Source of the DNA: Oscillospiraceae bacterium | Lineage (GTDB): Bacteria; Bacillota; Clostridia; UMGS1810 | NCBI GenBank assembly: GCA_021629085.1 | Contig: JAJXRJ010000001.1 | Coordinates: forward strand, 1-64,000 | Direction: 5' to 3' | Length of the DNA stretch: 64,000 nt | Shown here: in pieces, positions 24,858 through 33,886 of the stretch | Layout: each line of letters begins with the position of its first letter | Numbering within the stretch: the first letter of the stretch is position 1 | Notes under the pieces: model-generated | The model's database searches: none | What the model saw: only the letters and a program-made list of their open reading frames with translations | Told to the model about the DNA's origin: nothing | Made by a program: the position numbers and the translations under genes

Positions 24858-24888
24858 ATTATAAACCTTTGTGCAACACAAATGTCAA
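24858..24888 (-). promoter_or_regulatory. MerR-type promoter/operator of the ABC operon
   Basis: Perfect TTGACA (24883-24888) and TATAAT (24858-24863) on the minus strand are separated by an abnormal 19 bp. The spacer holds a perfect inverted repeat TTTGTG-N3-CACAAA (24868-24882). Long spacer plus central dyad is the hallmark of promoters untwisted by MerR-family activators, and a MerR gene starts 15 bases away. Confidence 0.85.
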
Positions 24889-24903
24889 TAGGAGAAAATA
24901 GAA

Positions 24904-25686
24904 ATGAAGAAATATTTTTCGGTTGGGGAAGCTGCAAAGGCTGCCCATACAACGAGCGAGACGCTGCGGCATTATGACCGCATTGGATTAGTGAAGCCAA
25001 GCAAAAAAGACGAATGGACCAATTACCGCTATTATACCCAGCAGGACATTGTCCGTCTAAATACGGTACGGGCTTTACAACTTATGGACTTGCCATTACA
25101 GGAGATAAAAAAGGTTTTAGAATATGACGATCTTGAAAAAATTGTGGACTTTTTAGCGCAAGCAGAGAAAAAGGCCGATGAAAAAATAGCAGCATTGCAA
25201 TACAGCAAATCAAAAATCCAGTTGGCAAAAGCAGACTATGAACGGAAATTACGGGGGCGTAAAAATCTAAATGGAACGGTTCTCAAAGATTTACCAGAGC
25301 GTGTTATTTTGCTATCAGATACCTTAGAAATGCCAACGCTTGATAATCTTTGGAATTATCTCAGCCATTTCTACAACAAAGTTACGCCTGCCTTAAAAGA
25401 GCAATTTTCCTTTGAGGATTTAGCTGGTATATACACCGAAAACGGAATAACAAGGCTCTTTGCTGTCTGTATTCGCTATGAGGATATAGACGGATTAAAG
25501 GTATTGCCAAAAGGAAAATACTTGTGCGCGAACTGCACGGAAGAAAACAGGGAACAAATGCTGCGCGAGTTAGTCCACATAGCCCAAACAAAATATGGCG
25601 CAGAGCCAATATTTACAGTACAGCTTATTGTTGTATCAGGGATTTTGCAATGGAATTATGAAGTACAGGTTTATGTTGATAGATAA
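24904..25686 (+). CDS. MerR family transcriptional regulator with GyrI-like effector domain
   Basis: This is a 260-residue regulator. The N-terminal winged helix (FSVGEAAKAAHTTSETLRHYDRIGL, here broken as the usual MerR start and RHYDRIGL motif) binds DNA. A coiled-coil helix at about 80-120 dimerises it. The C-terminal 150 residues resemble the GyrI/BmrR multidrug-sensing fold, with phrases LPKGKYLCANC and EVQVYVD. AGGAG precedes ATG 24904. It is divergent from the ABC/lipoprotein operon, whose promoter has a 19-bp spacer. It therefore most likely activates that operon on binding a lipophilic compound. Codon and base use look more AT-rich than the flanking housekeeping genes. Confidence 0.92.
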   Translation: MKKYFSVGEAAKAAHTTSETLRHYDRIGLVKPSKKDEWTNYRYYTQQDIVRLNTVRALQLMDLPLQEIKKVLEYDDLEKIVDFLAQAEKKADEKIAALQYSKSKIQLAKADYERKLRGRKNLNGTVLKDLPERVILLSDTLEMPTLDNLWNYLSHFYNKVTPALKEQFSFEDLAGIYTENGITRLFAVCIRYEDIDGLKVLPKGKYLCANCTEENREQMLRELVHIAQTKYGAEPIFTVQLIVVSGILQWNYEVQVYVDR

Positions 25687-25759
25687 AACACATTAAAACA
25701 GAAATATTTTTTATCATTCCTTCCTCAGGGGGTACGCGGCAACCAGCGTGAGCCGCACT

Positions 25760-26401
25760 TTAATCTTTGGATAGAATGACCAGCAGTAAACCGCTTTTAA
25801 ACTGAATGACCGCATCGTCCTTTGTAAATTCATTGCTGATTCCGATAGAATCGCCCATTTTCATGGTAAAATTGTCCAGCGGATAAGAAAGCCCTCGAAG
25901 TGTAATACCCGAAACTTCCGCCGTGAGCGGAAGGAGGGAAATATGCCGCCCCGCACGCGGATGAAGAACCGTTGAACGGTCAAGCAGCCGCACTTCATTG
26001 TTTTCGTTGAGCAAAACGCCCTCGGCGCCGTTTTCCAGAATCATTTTTAGCAAAAACACATTGGCAAGCGTGTGATCGGCCCGGCTGCCTATGCCCCCCA
26101 AAATGACAATTTCCTTCATTCCGCGCGCAAGCGCCTCACCCACTGCAAGCTGCGTATCGGTTTCATTTTTCCGCACTGCATGCCGCACAATCTGTGCGTG
26201 CTCTAAAATTGGCAAATCTTTTACCGACGAAAAATCGCATGAGTCAAAGTCGCCCAAAAACAAATCTGGCTGCACCCCAAGCTCAATTAAATGTGCAATG
26301 CCGCCGTCCGCACAGATGACAAAATCATCCGGGCGGAAAAAACCGTTATAAAATGTATAATCACAAATACTTCCGCCCGTCACAATAACAGCCCGCACCA
26401 A
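25760..26401 (-). CDS. thiN: Thiamine pyrophosphokinase
   Basis: This enzyme converts thiamine plus ATP to thiamine diphosphate. It has the conserved ICADGG, FLGDFDS and GGIGSRADHTLAN motifs. Length 213 is usual. It starts at TTG 26401 or GTG 26398; a GGCGGGA site lies just upstream, so the exact codon is uncertain. It is the last gene of the long yicC-to-thiN block, directly after rpe, the common Firmicute order. Confidence 0.93.
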   Translation of the reverse strand: MVRAVIVTGGSICDYTFYNGFFRPDDFVICADGGIAHLIELGVQPDLFLGDFDSCDFSSVKDLPILEHAQIVRHAVRKNETDTQLAVGEALARGMKEIVILGGIGSRADHTLANVFLLKMILENGAEGVLLNENNEVRLLDRSTVLHPRAGRHISLLPLTAEVSGITLRGLSYPLDNFTMKMGDSIGISNEFTKDDAVIQFKSGLLLVILSKD

Positions 26402-26411
26402 ACATCCCGCC

Positions 26412-27047
26412 TTAAAACTGTTTCATTTGTTGAATCACGTTCGAAACATCCTCTGCGCCAAACACGCTGGAGCCGGCAACAATCACATTTGCGCCGCTTT
26501 GTGTCACCCGCTCAATGTTTGAAAGCCCAATGCCGCCGTCCACCTCAATGTCTTTGTCTGGAAACAGCGCACGTGCACGCGCAATCCGGCCGCAGGCGTC
26601 CTCCATAAATGTTTGCCCCCCGAATCCAGGATTGACACTCATAATAAGAAACATATCCGCATCGTCCGCGTACTGCTTGAGAATCTCCACATCGGTCTGC
26701 GGCTTGATGGTAACGCCCAGTTTTTTTCCCCGCGCTTTTACACACGATTTTACAAATGCATACTCCATTGTACATTCATGGTGCACGGTAATGATGTCTG
26801 CCCCCGCGTCCAAAAACGCTTCGACATATCGCTCAGGGTGTTCAATCATCAAATGCACATCCAAAACCAGCTTGGTAACTGCCGCAATACACTTGACCAC
26901 CGGCGGGCCAAAGGTGATATTGGGTACAAAATGCCCATCCATCACATCAATGTGCACATAGTCCGCACCCGCGGCCTCAATGGCATGAATTTCTTCCCCC
27001 AACCGGGCAAAATCCGCAGCCAAAATCGAAGGCGCAAGCCGAATCAT
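26412..27047 (-). CDS. rpe: Ribulose-phosphate 3-epimerase
   Basis: This pentose phosphate pathway TIM-barrel enzyme interconverts ribulose 5-phosphate and xylulose 5-phosphate. Metal and catalytic motifs are APSILAADF at the N terminus, HIDVMDGHFVPN, LDVHLMIEHP, MSVNPGFGGQ and EVDGGI. ATG 27047 overlaps the rsgA stop by 4 bases and has GGAGTGGGAG upstream, so it is translationally coupled. Confidence 0.96.
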   Translation of the reverse strand: MIRLAPSILAADFARLGEEIHAIEAAGADYVHIDVMDGHFVPNITFGPPVVKCIAAVTKLVLDVHLMIEHPERYVEAFLDAGADIITVHHECTMEYAFVKSCVKARGKKLGVTIKPQTDVEILKQYADDADMFLIMSVNPGFGGQTFMEDACGRIARARALFPDKDIEVDGGIGLSNIERVTQSGANVIVAGSSVFGAEDVSNVIQQMKQF

Positions 27048-27919
27048 ATCTCCCACTCCTTTACCGCGTTTAATGTTTCATAAAATTGGACATAGCTCTG
27101 ATAACGGCTTTTCGAAACCGTTCCATCTTCTACTGCGGCCTTCACCGCGCAGTCCCGCTCTCCCACATGGCTGCAACCCGTGAATCTGCATTTGCCAAGA
27201 TGCGGCGCAAACTCTGGGAAATATTCCTCTAGCTCGGATGCTCTCATCTGGGGCAGTTCCAGCATGGAAAACCCCGGCGTATCAGCAACATACGAATCGG
27301 CCTTGTACGCCAGCAGCTCTACATGCCGGGTGGTGTGGCGCCCGCGTTTGAGCTTTTTGCTCACACCGCCGGTTTCCAAACCATAGTCGTTTAACAAATT
27401 TAAAATACTTGATTTTCCCACACCGGAAAATCCTGCAAACGCCGTCACCTTGCCCTGCAAAACAGCGTCCAATTCCCCTGCGCCCTCTTGTTTTTTTGCG
27501 CTGGTGACCAGCACGGGAAAACCAGCGCAGGTATAAATCTTCGTTATCTCTGCAATGTCCTTTTCACAGCTCAAATCGGATTTATTTACGCATAGCACTG
27601 CGTCTACATGGTTCTTTTTTGCAATGACTGTCATTTTGTCAATGAACACAAAGTCAGGCGCTGGGTTTTTGGCAGCCGCCACAATCACCAATGTGTCAAT
27701 ATTGGAGATCGGCGGGCGCACAAAGTAATTTTTCCGCTCCAAAATCTGGTCTACGGTGCCGGTGCCGTCACCGGCAACTGTAATTTCCACATGATCTCCG
27801 ACCATGGGTTTTCGTGATTCATTCCGGAACTTTCCCCGCGCCCTGCACTCTATGACGCCTAAGCGGGTATTGACATAGTAAAACCCGCCGATTCCCTTCA
27901 TAATTCTGCCGTGCTCCAT
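27044..27919 (-). CDS. rsgA: Small-subunit ribosome biogenesis GTPase RsgA
   Basis: This is a circularly permuted GTPase that checks maturation of the 30S subunit. It has an N-terminal OB fold, then the permuted G-motif order: NKSD (G4) before the P-loop GFSGVGKSS (G1), then DTPG (G3). A C-terminal zinc knuckle follows (CRFTGCSHVGERDCAVK). Length 291 is normal. GGAAGG precedes ATG 27919. It follows the prkC gene, as in many Firmicutes. Confidence 0.96.
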   Translation of the reverse strand: MEHGRIMKGIGGFYYVNTRLGVIECRARGKFRNESRKPMVGDHVEITVAGDGTGTVDQILERKNYFVRPPISNIDTLVIVAAAKNPAPDFVFIDKMTVIAKKNHVDAVLCVNKSDLSCEKDIAEITKIYTCAGFPVLVTSAKKQEGAGELDAVLQGKVTAFAGFSGVGKSSILNLLNDYGLETGGVSKKLKRGRHTTRHVELLAYKADSYVADTPGFSMLELPQMRASELEEYFPEFAPHLGKCRFTGCSHVGERDCAVKAAVEDGTVSKSRYQSYVQFYETLNAVKEWEI

Positions 27920-27933
27920 ACATGCTACCTTCC

Positions 27934-30009
27934 CTAATTGTTAAAATCGATAGACCTGCTTCCAACTTTAGCGCCGTCCACATAAATATCAAAATTAACT
28001 ACGCCAGTGCCGTTGACTGCCGCGGAAAAGTCCTTGTCTTTGGAGGCGTCCTGGGTTACGGAATACACTGTTTTCCCATTGGCCACAATGTCAATTTTCA
28101 CAGTTTTGTTGTACGCTGACAAATCCAGCGCCAGCGTTTTGGTTTTCTGCACATCAGTGGGATTTGAAGGCTGCTGGCCGTTATTGTTGCCGCTGCTATT
28201 GCCGCCGTTGGTGCTGCCGCCAGTCGTATTATTGCCGCTATTCTCGCCGTTTTGCGGCTCATCCGGCTCATCTTCCGGTTCTTCCTCTGTTGCATTCCCG
28301 CTGCTCAAAATGATGCTGACCTCGGTTTTTTCATCCACATAGCCAGTGAGCCCCTGCGATATAACTGTGCCCTTTTCCTTGTCTGACGGCGCATAGTTCA
28401 CGCTGCCAAGCGACAAATTCTTCTCTTCCAGTGCGCGTTTGGCTTCAGACTCCGTTTTGCCCATCAAATTTGGCACCTGCACCTGTTTTTGCGTTTGATC
28501 TGGGCCGCTGCTGACATAGAGCGTCACAGTATCGCCCTTTTTCACCTTCGTTCCCGCTTTCGGATCCTGCCGGATAATATACCCTTCTGAAACGACCGAG
28601 CTGGCTTCTGGCTGTTCTACCACCACAATTTCGTCATTTTCCAGTTCCACTTTTACATCGCGGAATCTTTTATTTTTATACTCTTTCAGTGTAATTTCTT
28701 CCTCGCCGCCCGTACCGCTGACAACCACCTTGATGGTTCCGGCCGCATTTAACACCTGTTTTTCTTTGGGGTCCTGCTCTAAAATGGTGCCGTCCTCTTC
28801 GTCACTTTCCCGATAGGACGCAATCTCAATGGTAAAGCCGTCTTCTTGTGCAAGTTCTCTTGCCTCTTCCAGCGTCATTCCAACGACCGAAGGCACCAAA
28901 ATCGTCTCGGTCGAATCGCCGACGCCCAATAGATAAATGGCAACCGTAGACAAAATAGCGACAATTAAAACAGAAGTGACCACTGCAAAGATAATGGTCT
29001 TTTTATCGCTCTTGGAAGTTTTTTGTTTGATCGAATTTCTACTGTGGGATTCCGAGCCCTCAGGTTGCTTGCTATTATCAGCCATGTAATATTTTCCATC
29101 GCGCATATCAAGCGTCACCTCTCTTCTCACCGGGGGGATTTTGCGTGTTTGCCCGGTATCTGCAGCATTTTCCACCACTGCCATGTGAGAGGGGTCGCTC
29201 ATAATTTGCCGCAAATCTGCAGCCATTTCTTCTACCGTCTGATATCTCTGATGGGTGTCTTTGCTCATAGCCTTAAATACTACGCTTTCCACACTTGCAG
29301 GGATTTTATCATTCTGTGCGCACAGCGACTGCGGCGTTTCCTCCAAATGCTTCATAGCGATTGCAACCGGGGTATCGCCGTCAAACGGCACATGGCCGCA
29401 AAGCATTTCATACATTACAACGCCCAGCGAATAGATGTCGGATTTTTCATCCACATATCCACCCCGCGCCTGCTCTGGTGAAAAATAATGCACAGAGCCC
29501 AAAACATCGTCGTCCGCCGTCACAGTGGCCGACGTAGTGGCGCGCGCAATTCCAAAATCTGTCACTTTAATCGCGCCCGTACTGGTAACAATGATATTGT
29601 GCGGTTTAATATCACGGTGGACAATATGCTTTTTGTGCGCCGCTGCAAGCCCGCTTAAAATCGCAAGCGTAATTTTTACCGCATCCCGCCATGGAATGAC
29701 TTTGCGCTGTTCAATGTATCTTTTTAATGTGACGCCTTCTACATACTCCATGACAATGTAGTGGCGGTTTCCTTCAGTCCCAACGTCGTAAACCGAAACA
29801 ATATTTGGGTGCGTCAAGCTCGCCGCCGCCTGTGCTTCCACATTAAAACGCTTGATAAATTCCTCACTGCCATCCAAATCATCCCGCAAAACCTTCACGG
29901 CCACAATCCGGTTTAAAAGCCGGCAGCGCGCCTTATACACGACCGCCATCCCGCCTTTTCCGATTTCTTCTAAAATTTCATAACGGCCGCCCAGTATTTT
30001 CCCTATCAT
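27934..30009 (-). CDS. prkC: PASTA-domain Ser/Thr protein kinase PrkC/Stk1
   Basis: This membrane kinase senses muropeptides or lipid II and controls cell-wall growth and dormancy exit. The kinase domain (about 10-270) has GKGGMAVVYKA, Lys39, catalytic HRD 131-133 and DFG 151-153. One membrane helix lies at about 345-370. Three PASTA repeats follow at about 375-575, then a linker rich in Asp, Glu, Asn and Gly (about 580-625). A C-terminal beta domain of about 70 residues follows and is less usual. ATG 30009 has GTGAGG upstream. It is paired with its phosphatase immediately upstream. Confidence 0.96.
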   Translation of the reverse strand: MIGKILGGRYEILEEIGKGGMAVVYKARCRLLNRIVAVKVLRDDLDGSEEFIKRFNVEAQAAASLTHPNIVSVYDVGTEGNRHYIVMEYVEGVTLKRYIEQRKVIPWRDAVKITLAILSGLAAAHKKHIVHRDIKPHNIIVTSTGAIKVTDFGIARATTSATVTADDDVLGSVHYFSPEQARGGYVDEKSDIYSLGVVMYEMLCGHVPFDGDTPVAIAMKHLEETPQSLCAQNDKIPASVESVVFKAMSKDTHQRYQTVEEMAADLRQIMSDPSHMAVVENAADTGQTRKIPPVRREVTLDMRDGKYYMADNSKQPEGSESHSRNSIKQKTSKSDKKTIIFAVVTSVLIVAILSTVAIYLLGVGDSTETILVPSVVGMTLEEARELAQEDGFTIEIASYRESDEEDGTILEQDPKEKQVLNAAGTIKVVVSGTGGEEEITLKEYKNKRFRDVKVELENDEIVVVEQPEASSVVSEGYIIRQDPKAGTKVKKGDTVTLYVSSGPDQTQKQVQVPNLMGKTESEAKRALEEKNLSLGSVNYAPSDKEKGTVISQGLTGYVDEKTEVSIILSSGNATEEEPEDEPDEPQNGENSGNNTTGGSTNGGNSSGNNNGQQPSNPTDVQKTKTLALDLSAYNKTVKIDIVANGKTVYSVTQDASKDKDFSAAVNGTGVVNFDIYVDGAKVGSRSIDFNN

Positions 30010-30048
30010 ATCCTACACCTCACAGTTTTAGAAAATCGCCATTCGTCG

Positions 30049-30780
30049 TTAAAACCGTACCGCCAAAGCGGTGATGTTGTCATAGCCGCCCCGGGCATTT
30101 GCCTCATGCACCAGGGATTTTACATATGCTTCCATAGAAATGCCGTCTTTGTTGAGCGCTAATATCTCTGCATCCGAAAGCATATTGCTGAGCCCGTCCG
30201 TGCACAAAAGCGCCACATCATTAGGCTGCATGTTCTGCACGTAAAAGTCATACTCCACATTGCAGTCTGTCCCCACCGCGCGGGTGATGATGTTTTTGCT
30301 GGGATGCACCGTCGCCTCTTCGGGTGTAATTTCTCCCAAATCAATAAGCTCCTGCACCACAGAATGGTCTTTTGTCACCTGGATGATGTTGCCGCTACGG
30401 ATGTAATATAACCGGCTGTCCCCCACATTGAGGGTGTAAAGCGTCTGCTTTACTACAATGCTTAGCACCACTGTGGTTCCCATGCCGGACAGAGAATCTT
30501 CTGACAAAGCCCGCTCATACACTGCCTGGTTTGCCTGCTCAACCGCGCGCTTCATCCAACCTTCTATCTGCTCCGCACTCTTTTTTAGAAATGTCTGCCC
30601 TGCTAAACTGCGCCGGATTTCCTCCACTGCCATTTGGCTTGCCGTGCTGCCGCCCCTGTGGCCGCCCATTCCATCTGCCACTATCAAAAAGCCGCAGTCA
30701 TCTGCAAACGCCGATATGTAGCAGCCGTCTTCGTTGACACGCCGCACTTTTCCCACGTCACAACAAGCAGCAATTTCCAT
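30049..30780 (-). CDS. prpC: PP2C-family Ser/Thr phosphatase (PrpC/Stp)
   Basis: This manganese-dependent phosphatase reverses PrkC phosphorylation. PPM motifs are visible: RRVNEDGCY near the N terminus, VADGMGGHRGGSTAS, GTTVV and LLCTDGLSNML, with GGYDNITAL at the end. ATG 30780 is chosen because GAGAGGTGA is 5 nt upstream; a GTG 9 bases earlier overlaps the rlmN stop. Genes rlmN-prpC-prkC-rsgA run without promoters, the classic order. Confidence 0.95.
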   Translation of the reverse strand: MEIAACCDVGKVRRVNEDGCYISAFADDCGFLIVADGMGGHRGGSTASQMAVEEIRRSLAGQTFLKKSAEQIEGWMKRAVEQANQAVYERALSEDSLSGMGTTVVLSIVVKQTLYTLNVGDSRLYYIRSGNIIQVTKDHSVVQELIDLGEITPEEATVHPSKNIITRAVGTDCNVEYDFYVQNMQPNDVALLCTDGLSNMLSDAEILALNKDGISMEAYVKSLVHEANARGGYDNITALAVRF

Positions 30781-30785
30781 GTCTC

Positions 30786-31823
30786 TCACCTCTCATTTTC
30801 CAAACTGGCCCGCCGAAGCTGACCGCAGGACGCGTTAATATCACTTCCAAGCTCCCGCCGCACTGTGACGGTAAGCCCGCCGTTCTCTAAAATTTTTTGA
30901 AACCGCGAAAGTGTTTCAGCCCCTGTTTTGACAAATCCAGTTTCTAAAACACGGTTTACAGGAATTAAATTGACATGGCACAGCATTTTATGAAGCTTGT
31001 TCACCAGGCACTGTGCACATGCGTCGCTATCGTTTACTCCTTTTATCATAGCATATTCAAAGCTGATTCGTCTATTGGTTTTTGTTACATATTCATTACA
31101 AACATCTAAAAGTTCGTTTACGCCATACCTCTGGTTGACCGGCATAATTTGTGAACGGATTTCATCTGTCGGCGCATGCAGCGAAACCGAAAGCGTGATG
31201 GGCAGGTTTTCTGCCATCAGCCGGCGGATGTTTGGCACCAGCCCGCAGGTGGAAACCGAAATATGGCGATAGCCAATATTGAGCCCGTAAGGATGGTTGA
31301 CATTGTGCAAAAACCGCACCACATTTTCATAATTGTCCAGCGGTTCGCCAATCCCCATCATCACAATGTTGGAAATACGCGCGCCAATGTCTTTTTGCGC
31401 AAACAGCACCTGGTCGAGCATCTCGCCCGGCGTAAGGTTCCGCACCCGGCCGCCGATGGTGGAAGCGCAAAACCGGCATCCCATCCGGCAGCCCACCTGG
31501 CAGGAGATGCAAATGGTAATGCCGTGCTTATAATACATCACCACACTCTCCACACAGTTGCCGTCTTCTAGCTCAAACAGGTATTTTTTGGTACCGTCCA
31601 GTTTCGATTCCAACCGCTGTACAATTTCTAACCGGCTCACATATGCACGTTCTTTGAGTATTTCCCGAAACGGTTTTGACAAATCGGTCATTTCCTCTAT
31701 GTGCTCCACGCCCCGGTGCAGCCATGCAAATATCTGCCTGGCCCGGAACGGCTTTTCGCCAAGGCTTTTTATAAACGCTTCCAGTGCGTGAAATTCTAAA
31801 TCCTTTAAGTTGATTTTCTCCAT
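30786..31823 (-). CDS. rlmN: Dual-specificity 23S rRNA/tRNA (adenine-C2)-methyltransferase RlmN
   Basis: This radical SAM enzyme methylates C2 of A2503 in 23S rRNA and A37 in some tRNAs. The 4Fe-4S motif is GCRMGCRFCAS (CxxxCxxC). The resolving Cys near the C terminus lies in DINASCGQLR. At 345 residues it is full length. ATG 31823 with GGGAG is chosen; the longer frame runs back into rsmB. Confidence 0.96.
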   Translation of the reverse strand: MEKINLKDLEFHALEAFIKSLGEKPFRARQIFAWLHRGVEHIEEMTDLSKPFREILKERAYVSRLEIVQRLESKLDGTKKYLFELEDGNCVESVVMYYKHGITICISCQVGCRMGCRFCASTIGGRVRNLTPGEMLDQVLFAQKDIGARISNIVMMGIGEPLDNYENVVRFLHNVNHPYGLNIGYRHISVSTCGLVPNIRRLMAENLPITLSVSLHAPTDEIRSQIMPVNQRYGVNELLDVCNEYVTKTNRRISFEYAMIKGVNDSDACAQCLVNKLHKMLCHVNLIPVNRVLETGFVKTGAETLSRFQKILENGGLTVTVRRELGSDINASCGQLRRASLENER

Positions 31824-31825
31824 GG

Positions 31826-33157
31826 TCAAATCTCCCGCTTCATTTTGCAAATAAAAAACCCATCTGTGCCAAATTTTTGTGGAAATAAGGTGATCTGCCC
31901 GTTGTTTTCCAGGTTTACTGCACAAATTTTAGACAGGCAGAATTCTTTATGCTGCGCTAAAAACTGTGCAATCACCTGTTCGCCCTCCTTTGGCGAAAGC
32001 GTGCACAGGCTGTAAACCAGCGTGCCGCCCAATCGGACATAGCGCGCGGCAGTTTCCAAAATAGAAAGCCCCTGTGCCGCCAAAGAATCAATGTCCTGCA
32101 TAGACCCTGCATATTTAATATCTGGTTTTCTGCCAATTACCCCCAAGCCTGAGCAGGGTGCGTCCACCAGCACGGCGTCCGCTTGGCACACAAAGCGCTC
32201 ATTGAATACAGATGCATCCTGCAAAATGCACTCCACGCAGTCAATTCCCAGCCGGCTTGCGTTTTCCGCTATGAGGGACAGCTTATGCTCGTAAATGTCA
32301 AAAGCAACCACTTTGCCGCGGTTTTGCATCTTTTGCGCAATATATGTAGTTTTCCCGCCCGGCGCAGCACAGACGTCCAGCACCAAACCGCCTGGCTTTG
32401 GATCCAGCGCTTCCACAGCCAGCATGGAACTTAGATCCTGCACATAAAACCACCCTGCCTGATATGCCGGCAGTTCTAAAAGGTTGGATGCACGGCGGAT
32501 TTTTATGGCACAGTCCAAATTTGGAAAGGCGGCGTCTAAAACCCGCTCTGCCTCCATTCCCGCATTCAAAAACGCTTGCAGCAAGGAGTTTGGCGAAGTC
32601 TTTAAGGTGTTGCACCGCACACAGAGCGCTGGGCGCGGCAAAAACGCCTGTAAAATCGCTTGCGCCGTCTCTTTGCCATATGCATCTATCCAATATTTTA
32701 CAATCCATTTGGGGCAGGAGTACTGCACGCAAAGCGCCTCTATGGGGTCGTCTGGCAATGCAGGCATTTTCCCGCCGCGCACAACGCTTCGCAAAACGCC
32801 GTTGACAAACCCGCCGCTCGCCGGGCCGCCATAGCGTTTGGCAAGCTTCACACTTTCGTTGACCGCCGCGGATACTGGGATTTTATCCAAAAAAAGGATT
32901 TGGTAAACCCCCATGCGGAGCGCACACAGCACCCAAGGAGAAATTTTATTCAGCTTGATGCGGGAATGTTTTGAAAGTGTGTAATCCAGCGTAAGCCTCC
33001 ACTTCACCACGCCGTGCGTCAGCTCGGTCACCAGTGCGCGGTCCTCTCTTGTAAGCGCACTGTTTGCCAGCGTTTCCTTGAGCGCTAAATTAATATATGC
33101 GCCTTCTTTTTCTATTTTGTATAAAACTTTTAACGCCGTGCCTCTCGCGTTTGGCAT
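31826..33157 (-). CDS. rsmB: 16S rRNA (cytosine967-C5)-methyltransferase RsmB
   Basis: It methylates C967 of 16S rRNA using SAM. The N-terminal NusB-like RNA-binding domain (about 1-130) is followed by the RsmB Rossmann domain with DVCAAPGGKTTYIAQ, and both catalytic Cys motifs, DAPCSGLG and YSLCTLSP. Length 443 is standard. AAAGGAA precedes ATG 33157. Its stop is 2 bases from the rlmN start. Confidence 0.96.
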   Translation of the reverse strand: MPNARGTALKVLYKIEKEGAYINLALKETLANSALTREDRALVTELTHGVVKWRLTLDYTLSKHSRIKLNKISPWVLCALRMGVYQILFLDKIPVSAAVNESVKLAKRYGGPASGGFVNGVLRSVVRGGKMPALPDDPIEALCVQYSCPKWIVKYWIDAYGKETAQAILQAFLPRPALCVRCNTLKTSPNSLLQAFLNAGMEAERVLDAAFPNLDCAIKIRRASNLLELPAYQAGWFYVQDLSSMLAVEALDPKPGGLVLDVCAAPGGKTTYIAQKMQNRGKVVAFDIYEHKLSLIAENASRLGIDCVECILQDASVFNERFVCQADAVLVDAPCSGLGVIGRKPDIKYAGSMQDIDSLAAQGLSILETAARYVRLGGTLVYSLCTLSPKEGEQVIAQFLAQHKEFCLSKICAVNLENNGQITLFPQKFGTDGFFICKMKREI

Positions 33158-33179
33158 AGTTTGGTTCCTTTCTTAGCAA

Positions 33180-33869
33180 TCATCTGCGATCCCGCGCAAT
33201 GAGAATAAACCGCAAAAGTGTGGCAATGGATACAAGCGCGGACGCCACATAGGTCATTGCCGCTGCGCCAAGCACCTTTTTTGCCGGAGAAAGCTCCTCT
33301 TTTGTGAGCACGCCGTGTTCATCAAGCGTTGTAAGCGCGCGGGCGCTTGCGTTAAATTCTACCGGGAGCGTAATAAGCTGAAACGCCACAACGGCGGAAA
33401 ATAACAAAATACCGATATTGATAAGCGCGGGAAAGCTGAACACAAACCCCAGCAAAATAAGCGGTACCGCGGCCTGCGATGAAATGCTTACCACCGGATA
33501 CACAAAATTCCGAATCATAAGCGGCGCATAGGCAGTGGCATGCTGCACAGCGTGCCCGGCCTCATGTGCGGCCACGCCAATGGACGCAACACTGGTGCTG
33601 TGAAACACCGTATCTGACAGGCGGATTACTTTCTTGCGCGGGTCATAGTGGTCGGTGAGGCTGCCCGAAACGTGCTCCACCGGAATGTCCCGCAAGCCGT
33701 TGCTGTCTAAAATCTGCCGTGCGGCCTGCGCGGCGGTAATGCCTTTTACACTTGCCAGGCTTGAATACTTCTTAAACGTGCTGCTCACCCTTGCCTGTGC
33801 AATCATTGCAATTATGAGCGCAGGCACCACCAGCAGCAAATAATAGGAGTCAAAAAAATAATATCCCAT
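33180..33869 (-). CDS. Membrane zinc metallopeptidase (YugP family)
   Basis: This 229-residue integral membrane protein of the Zn_peptidase_2 family has the zinc motif HEAGHAVQH near residue 112 and three to four hydrophobic helices. The physiological substrate is unknown. GGGAGG precedes ATG 33869. It sits between fmt and rsmB, a recurrent position in Clostridia, which hints at a link with co-translational protein processing or membrane proteolysis. Confidence 0.92.
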   Translation of the reverse strand: MGYYFFDSYYLLLVVPALIIAMIAQARVSSTFKKYSSLASVKGITAAQAARQILDSNGLRDIPVEHVSGSLTDHYDPRKKVIRLSDTVFHSTSVASIGVAAHEAGHAVQHATAYAPLMIRNFVYPVVSISSQAAVPLILLGFVFSFPALINIGILLFSAVVAFQLITLPVEFNASARALTTLDEHGVLTKEELSPAKKVLGAAAMTYVASALVSIATLLRFILIARDRR

Positions 33870-33886
33870 ATATTATACCTCCCGTT

